This document shows, piece after piece, positions 48,264 to 51,334 of a stretch of DNA of 51,334 nucleotides. Below the pieces are notes generated by a model that saw only the letters and a program-made list of their open reading frames with translations, had not been told where the DNA came from and ran no database searches. Source of the DNA: Spirochaetia bacterium. GTDB taxonomy: Bacteria > Spirochaetota > Spirochaetia > Sphaerochaetales > Sphaerochaetaceae. The position numbers and the translations under genes were made by a program. The first letter of the stretch is position 1, and the number at the start of each line of letters is the position of its first letter. The stretch spans positions 1-51,334 of the forward strand of contig RZYT01000002.1 of the NCBI GenBank assembly GCA_009930195.1, given 5' to 3'.

Positions 48264-48302
48264 TTGACTGATTAGGGTTGCAAAGGTATGATTGCTCCCA
48301 TG
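48264..48302 (+). promoter_or_regulatory. leuS promoter giving a leaderless mRNA
   Basis: TTGACT (48264-48269), exactly 17 bp, TATGAT (48287-48292), then seven bases to ATG 48300. The other ATG (48288) lies inside the -10, so it cannot be the start from this promoter. No ribosome site precedes 48300. Confidence 0.65.
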
Positions 48303-50816
48303 AGCAAATACCCCTTCCATGAAATAGAAACCAAGTGGCAGGCCTACTGGGAAGAAAACCAGAGCTTCCGAGTGACCGAGGATGAGAACGTACCCGCTGA
48401 CAAGCGCGCGTACGTATTGGATATGTTCCCCTATCCCTCCGGGGCGGGCTTGCATGTGGGTCACCCGGAAGGGTATACGGCCACCGACATCTACTGCCGG
48501 TTCCTCCGCATGAACGGCTACAACGTGCTGCACCCGATGGGTTTCGACTCCTTCGGGCTTCCTGCCGAGAACTATGCGATCAAGACAGGCACCCATCCCA
48601 GGGCAACCACCGAAAAGAATATCGAGAACTTCCGCAAGCAGATCAAGAGCCTGGGCTTCAGCTACGACTGGAGCCGGGAAGTCTCCACCCACAGCAGCGA
48701 CTACTATCGCTGGACCCAGTGGATCTTCCTCCAGCTCTTCAAGAAAGGCCTTGCCTACGAGTCCCATACCCCGATCAACTGGTGCGACCAGTGCAAGACC
48801 GGTCTGGCCAACGAGGAAGTGAAGGATGGCAAATGCGAGCGCTGCGGGACCACCGTGGTGCGCAAGAACATCCGCCAGTGGGTGCTCAAGATCACCGAAT
48901 ACGCTGACACCCTGCTTTCCGACCTGGACGGTGTCGATTGGCCGGAGTCCGTGAAGAGCATGCAGAGAAACTGGATCGGCCGCAGCGAAGGCGCTTCCGT
49001 CCTCTTCCCCGTTGAGAATCTTGAGGAGCAGCTTGAGGTCTATACCACCCGTGCCGATACGCTCTTCGGTGCCACCTACATGGTGGTTGCCCCTGAGCAT
49101 CCGCTGGTTGCAAAGCTGACCACCGAAAGCCAGAAAGAGGCTGTCGAGGCCTATCTTGAGGCAAGTGCCCGCAAGAGCGACCTTGAGCGCACCGACCTTG
49201 CCAAGGACAAGAGCGGGGTGTTCAGCGGAAGCTATGCAATCAACCCGGTGAACAACAAGAAGATTCCCATCTGGATTGCCGACTATGTGCTGATCAGCTA
49301 CGGTACCGGTGCCATCATGGCAGTCCCTGCCCATGACACCCGTGACTGGGAGTTTGCCAAGAAGTTCAACCTGCCCATCATCGAAGTCCTCAAGAGTGAG
49401 GTCGATGTCCAGCAGGAAGCCTGGACCGAGGATGGCATCCACGTTAACAGCTCCTTCCTTGATGGATTGAACAAGGATGATGCCATTGCTGCCATGCTTG
49501 CCTGGCTTGAGGAACAAAAGCTCGGCAAGAAAGCAATCAATTACAAGCTCAGGGACTGGATCTTCAGTCGCCAGCGCTACTGGGGCGAACCCATCCCCTT
49601 GGTGCACTGTCCCACCTGCGGAACGGTTGCCGTCCCCGAGGAAGAGCTTCCCCTGCTGCTTCCCGAAGTGACCAGCTACGAACCCAGCGGCACCGGCGAA
49701 AGCCCGCTTGCAAAAATTGACAGCTGGGTGAACACCACCTGCCCGGTTTGCGGCGGCAAAGCAAAGCGGGAGACCAATACCATGCCCCAGTGGGCAGGTT
49801 CCTGCTGGTACTATCTGCGCTACCTTGATCCGAACAACACCAAGGAGTTCGTATCCAAGGAGAAGGAACAGTACTGGATGCCCGTCGACCTCTATGTAGG
49901 CGGTGCAGAACATGCGGTGCTCCATCTGTTGTATGCACGTTTCTGGCACAAGGTCTTGTTCGACCTTGGGGTGGTCTCCACCAGCGAGCCGTTCAAGCGC
50001 CTGGTCAACCAGGGCATGATCACCAGCTATGCATACCAGCGGAAGGACAAGAGCCTCGTTCCCACCGATATGGTCGAGGAGACTTCCACCGATGTGTTTG
50101 TCGAGAAAGCAACCGGCGAGCAGCTTGAGCGTGTCGTGGCAAAGATGTCCAAGAGTCTGAAGAACGTCATCAACCCCGATGAGATCATCACCGAATACGG
50201 GGCCGACTCGATGCGCATGTATGAGATGTTCATGGGTCCGTTGGAAGTGTCGAAGCCCTGGGCAACCACCGGCCTGATCGGTGTCTATCGTTTCCTCGAC
50301 CGTGTCTGGAGACTCTATGACGAGCGGCCGATCACCGACGAGGCGCTGGGGGAAGAGTTGGAAAGAACCCTTCACAAGACCATCAAGAAGGTGACCTATG
50401 ACACCAACACCCTCAACTTCAATACCGCCATCAGCCAGATGATGGTACTGGTGAACGAGCTGTACAAGATCGACAACTTCCCCAGGGAAGTTGCAGAAAC
50501 CCTGGTCAAGCTGCTTTCCCCCTATGTCCCTCACCTTGCGGAGGAACTCTGGGAGCGCCTTGGCCATACCGGAAGTATGAAAACGGTAACCTGGCCAACC
50601 TATCAGGAAGAACTTACGGTCGACAATGAGATCGAGATGGTTTTCCAGATCAACGGCAAGGTCCGTGCAAAAACTACGGTTGCAAAGGGACTTTCCAAGG
50701 AAAAAGCCTTGGCCCTGGCCAAGGAAGATGAGAAGGTGAGAACCTGGTTGGAAGGGAAGACCATCGTCAAGGAGATTGTGGTCCCCGACAAGCTGGTGAA
50801 CATCGTCATCCGCTGA
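48300..50816 (+). CDS. leuS: leucyl-tRNA synthetase
   Basis: An 838-residue class Ia aminoacyl-tRNA synthetase that charges tRNA-Leu. The HIGH signature is in [14 protein letters not shown] (about residues 44-57) and KMSKS in [15 protein letters not shown]. The editing (CP1) domain contains [22 protein letters not shown] and [22 protein letters not shown]. The C-terminus carries the LeuS tail ([14 protein letters not shown]). Full bacterial length. ATG 48300 is preferred, as the preceding in-frame ATG at 48288 is part of the -10. No Shine-Dalgarno is present. A terminator follows the stop. Confidence 0.96.
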   Translation: MSKYPFHEIETKWQAYWEENQSFRVTEDENVPADKRAYVLDMFPYPSGAGLHVGHPEGYTATDIYCRFLRMNGYNVLHPMGFDSFGLPAENYAIKTGTHPRATTEKNIENFRKQIKSLGFSYDWSREVSTHSSDYYRWTQWIFLQLFKKGLAYESHTPINWCDQCKTGLANEEVKDGKCERCGTTVVRKNIRQWVLKITEYADTLLSDLDGVDWPESVKSMQRNWIGRSEGASVLFPVENLEEQLEVYTTRADTLFGATYMVVAPEHPLVAKLTTESQKEAVEAYLEASARKSDLERTDLAKDKSGVFSGSYAINPVNNKKIPIWIADYVLISYGTGAIMAVPAHDTRDWEFAKKFNLPIIEVLKSEVDVQQEAWTEDGIHVNSSFLDGLNKDDAIAAMLAWLEEQKLGKKAINYKLRDWIFSRQRYWGEPIPLVHCPTCGTVAVPEEELPLLLPEVTSYEPSGTGESPLAKIDSWVNTTCPVCGGKAKRETNTMPQWAGSCWYYLRYLDPNNTKEFVSKEKEQYWMPVDLYVGGAEHAVLHLLYARFWHKVLFDLGVVSTSEPFKRLVNQGMITSYAYQRKDKSLVPTDMVEETSTDVFVEKATGEQLERVVAKMSKSLKNVINPDEIITEYGADSMRMYEMFMGPLEVSKPWATTGLIGVYRFLDRVWRLYDERPITDEALGEELERTLHKTIKKVTYDTNTLNFNTAISQMMVLVNELYKIDNFPREVAETLVKLLSPYVPHLAEELWERLGHTGSMKTVTWPTYQEELTVDNEIEMVFQINGKVRAKTTVAKGLSKEKALALAKEDEKVRTWLEGKTIVKEIVVPDKLVNIVIR

Positions 50817-50828
50817 CAAGACCCATGA

Positions 50829-50857
50829 GGGAGGCTTTCGGGCCTCCCTTTCTTATT
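50829..50857 (+). terminator. leuS terminator
   Basis: GGGAGGC (50829-50835) pairs with GCCTCCC (50842-50848), 6-base loop, followed by TTTCTTATT. It is also the end zone of the convergent gene, whose stop lies in the T-tract. Confidence 0.85.
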
Positions 50858-51334
50858 GTTCCAGTATGAAATGGATGCTGATGGTGCTCCTGAAAGCCCC
50901 TTGATTCTGACTCAGGGGCCGAAACAGCCGTGCGTACAACCGCCCCATCCTCACTTGCTCATGGAAAATACCGTGCACCTGATACTCAAAGGGAATCGAA
51001 CGCTCAAGAAGTCTTCCCTGCTCATCCTCAAGCAGATAGGAAACAACCTGGTTTCCCAACGAGAGTGGAGTGTGGTCAAAGAACAGCCTGCCCAGCCCCC
51101 GGTGCTTTGCATGGAGGGTAAGGTCACAGATGGGCAGTCGGGTTTGGATTTGTTTATCCTGATCCGGGATGGGCTGGATTTCAAACACCACATCGGTGGG
51201 GGCTGTCTCCAGGATGATTGCAGGATGGAGCGGGTACAAACACAGGCAGAGAAAGAGTACACAAACCGCACCCGGGCGAACTGCACGGGCAGGAGAAGAA
51301 ACAAAGCGTTGGAAAGAGCATAATCTAATGTTGG
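50853..51334 (-). CDS. hypothetical exported protein (N-terminus beyond window)
   Basis: The frame is open on the minus strand from the window edge to a TAA at 50853 and encodes about 160 residues. A hydrophobic stretch (GAVCVLFLCLCLYPL, near 51230-51275) follows several Arg residues and looks like a signal peptide or membrane anchor. The remaining about 120 residues (IILETAPTDVVFEIQPIPD to the end FRSTISIHFILEQ) look beta-rich and hydrophilic. No family was recognised. Its true start is probably outside the window; a TTG at 51239 would cut the hydrophobic part. It converges on leuS. Confidence 0.55.
   Translation of the reverse strand, partial: NIRLCSFQRFVSSPARAVRPGAVCVLFLCLCLYPLHPAIILETAPTDVVFEIQPIPDQDKQIQTRLPICDLTLHAKHRGLGRLFFDHTPLSLGNQVVSYLLEDEQGRLLERSIPFEYQVHGIFHEQVRMGRLYARLFRPLSQNQGAFRSTISIHFILEQ

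Noticed and set aside
48177-50819. Long open frame (880 codons) antisense to leuS
   Set aside because: leuS carries every signature of the family in frame; the antisense frame has low-complexity composition and no domain.
1-51334. CRISPR arrays, tRNA or rRNA genes, insertion sequences, prophage genes
   Set aside because: No regularly spaced direct repeats, cloverleaf-like segments, transposase motifs or phage genes were seen anywhere in the window.

Overview
The window reads as a gene-dense chromosomal segment of an anaerobic, sugar-fermenting spirochaete, most plausibly a Sphaerochaeta-like bacterium. This is inferred from the combination of Mgl and MalFG-type sugar transporters, YesM/YesN sensing, pyruvate:ferredoxin oxidoreductase, a B12-dependent ribonucleotide reductase, rubredoxin/flavodoxin and a ParE/ParC-type topoisomerase pair. 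No rRNA, tRNA, CRISPR, insertion sequence or prophage gene was seen. About 40 protein genes are supported; gaps are short and most of them carry promoters, operators or hairpins.

Layout. 1-7755 (+): 3' part of an esterase gene, then a LacI regulator and a carbohydrate ABC transporter operon (binding protein, two permeases) that also encodes a predicted (alpha/alpha)6 glycosidase-like enzyme and an EEP-family phosphodiesterase. 7752-14138: SGNH hydrolase, a candidate small RNA or attenuating leader, a short MarR regulator with a four-module sulfur-transfer enzyme, SlyX, a WYL regulator, rubredoxin, a hydrolase remnant and a flavodoxin. 14297-21433: two nitroreductases, an MFS transporter, and a YesN/YesM two-component system in an overlapping operon with a sugar-binding lipoprotein. 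21480-26220 (-): mglBAC operon and a cytoplasmic pectinesterase-like protein. 26345-35631 (-): NifJ, an MFS transporter, NrdJ and glutamate dehydrogenase. 35857-43266: a receiver/PEP-synthase-like protein, an RluA-type pseudouridine synthase and topoisomerase subunits ParC and ParE. 43360-50816 (+): YhhN, CorA, a double GNAT protein, a GNAT fused to a degenerate site-2-protease-like membrane domain, a CNNM/CorC-type protein and LeuS. The right edge cuts an exported protein of unknown function.

The genes support uptake of sugars by binding-protein ABC systems under sensory control, fermentation through pyruvate oxidoreductase with ferredoxin or flavodoxin carriers, ammonium assimilation, and oxygen, sulfur and thiol stress handling.

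The most unusual pattern is promoter architecture. Ten genes that probably start transcription units have no Shine-Dalgarno sequence. Each instead has a sigma70-like -10 hexamer (TAnnnT) ending 6-8 nt before the ATG, in several cases with a TTG-type -35 exactly 17 nt further upstream. The RNA would then begin at or next to the start codon, so these are predicted leaderless mRNAs (lacI-like, SGNH, MFS, NfsA-like, yesN-like, pectinesterase-like, PEP-synthase-like, parE, yhhN, leuS). Genes inside operons, and other first genes, have ordinary AGGAGG-type sites. Other notable items are a NrdR box pair 32 bp apart upstream of nrdJ, a promoter- and terminator-bounded structured RNA near 8417-8661, a GNAT fused to a site-2-protease-like domain with all metal ligands replaced, and a terminator hairpin lying inside the first codons of an MFS gene.
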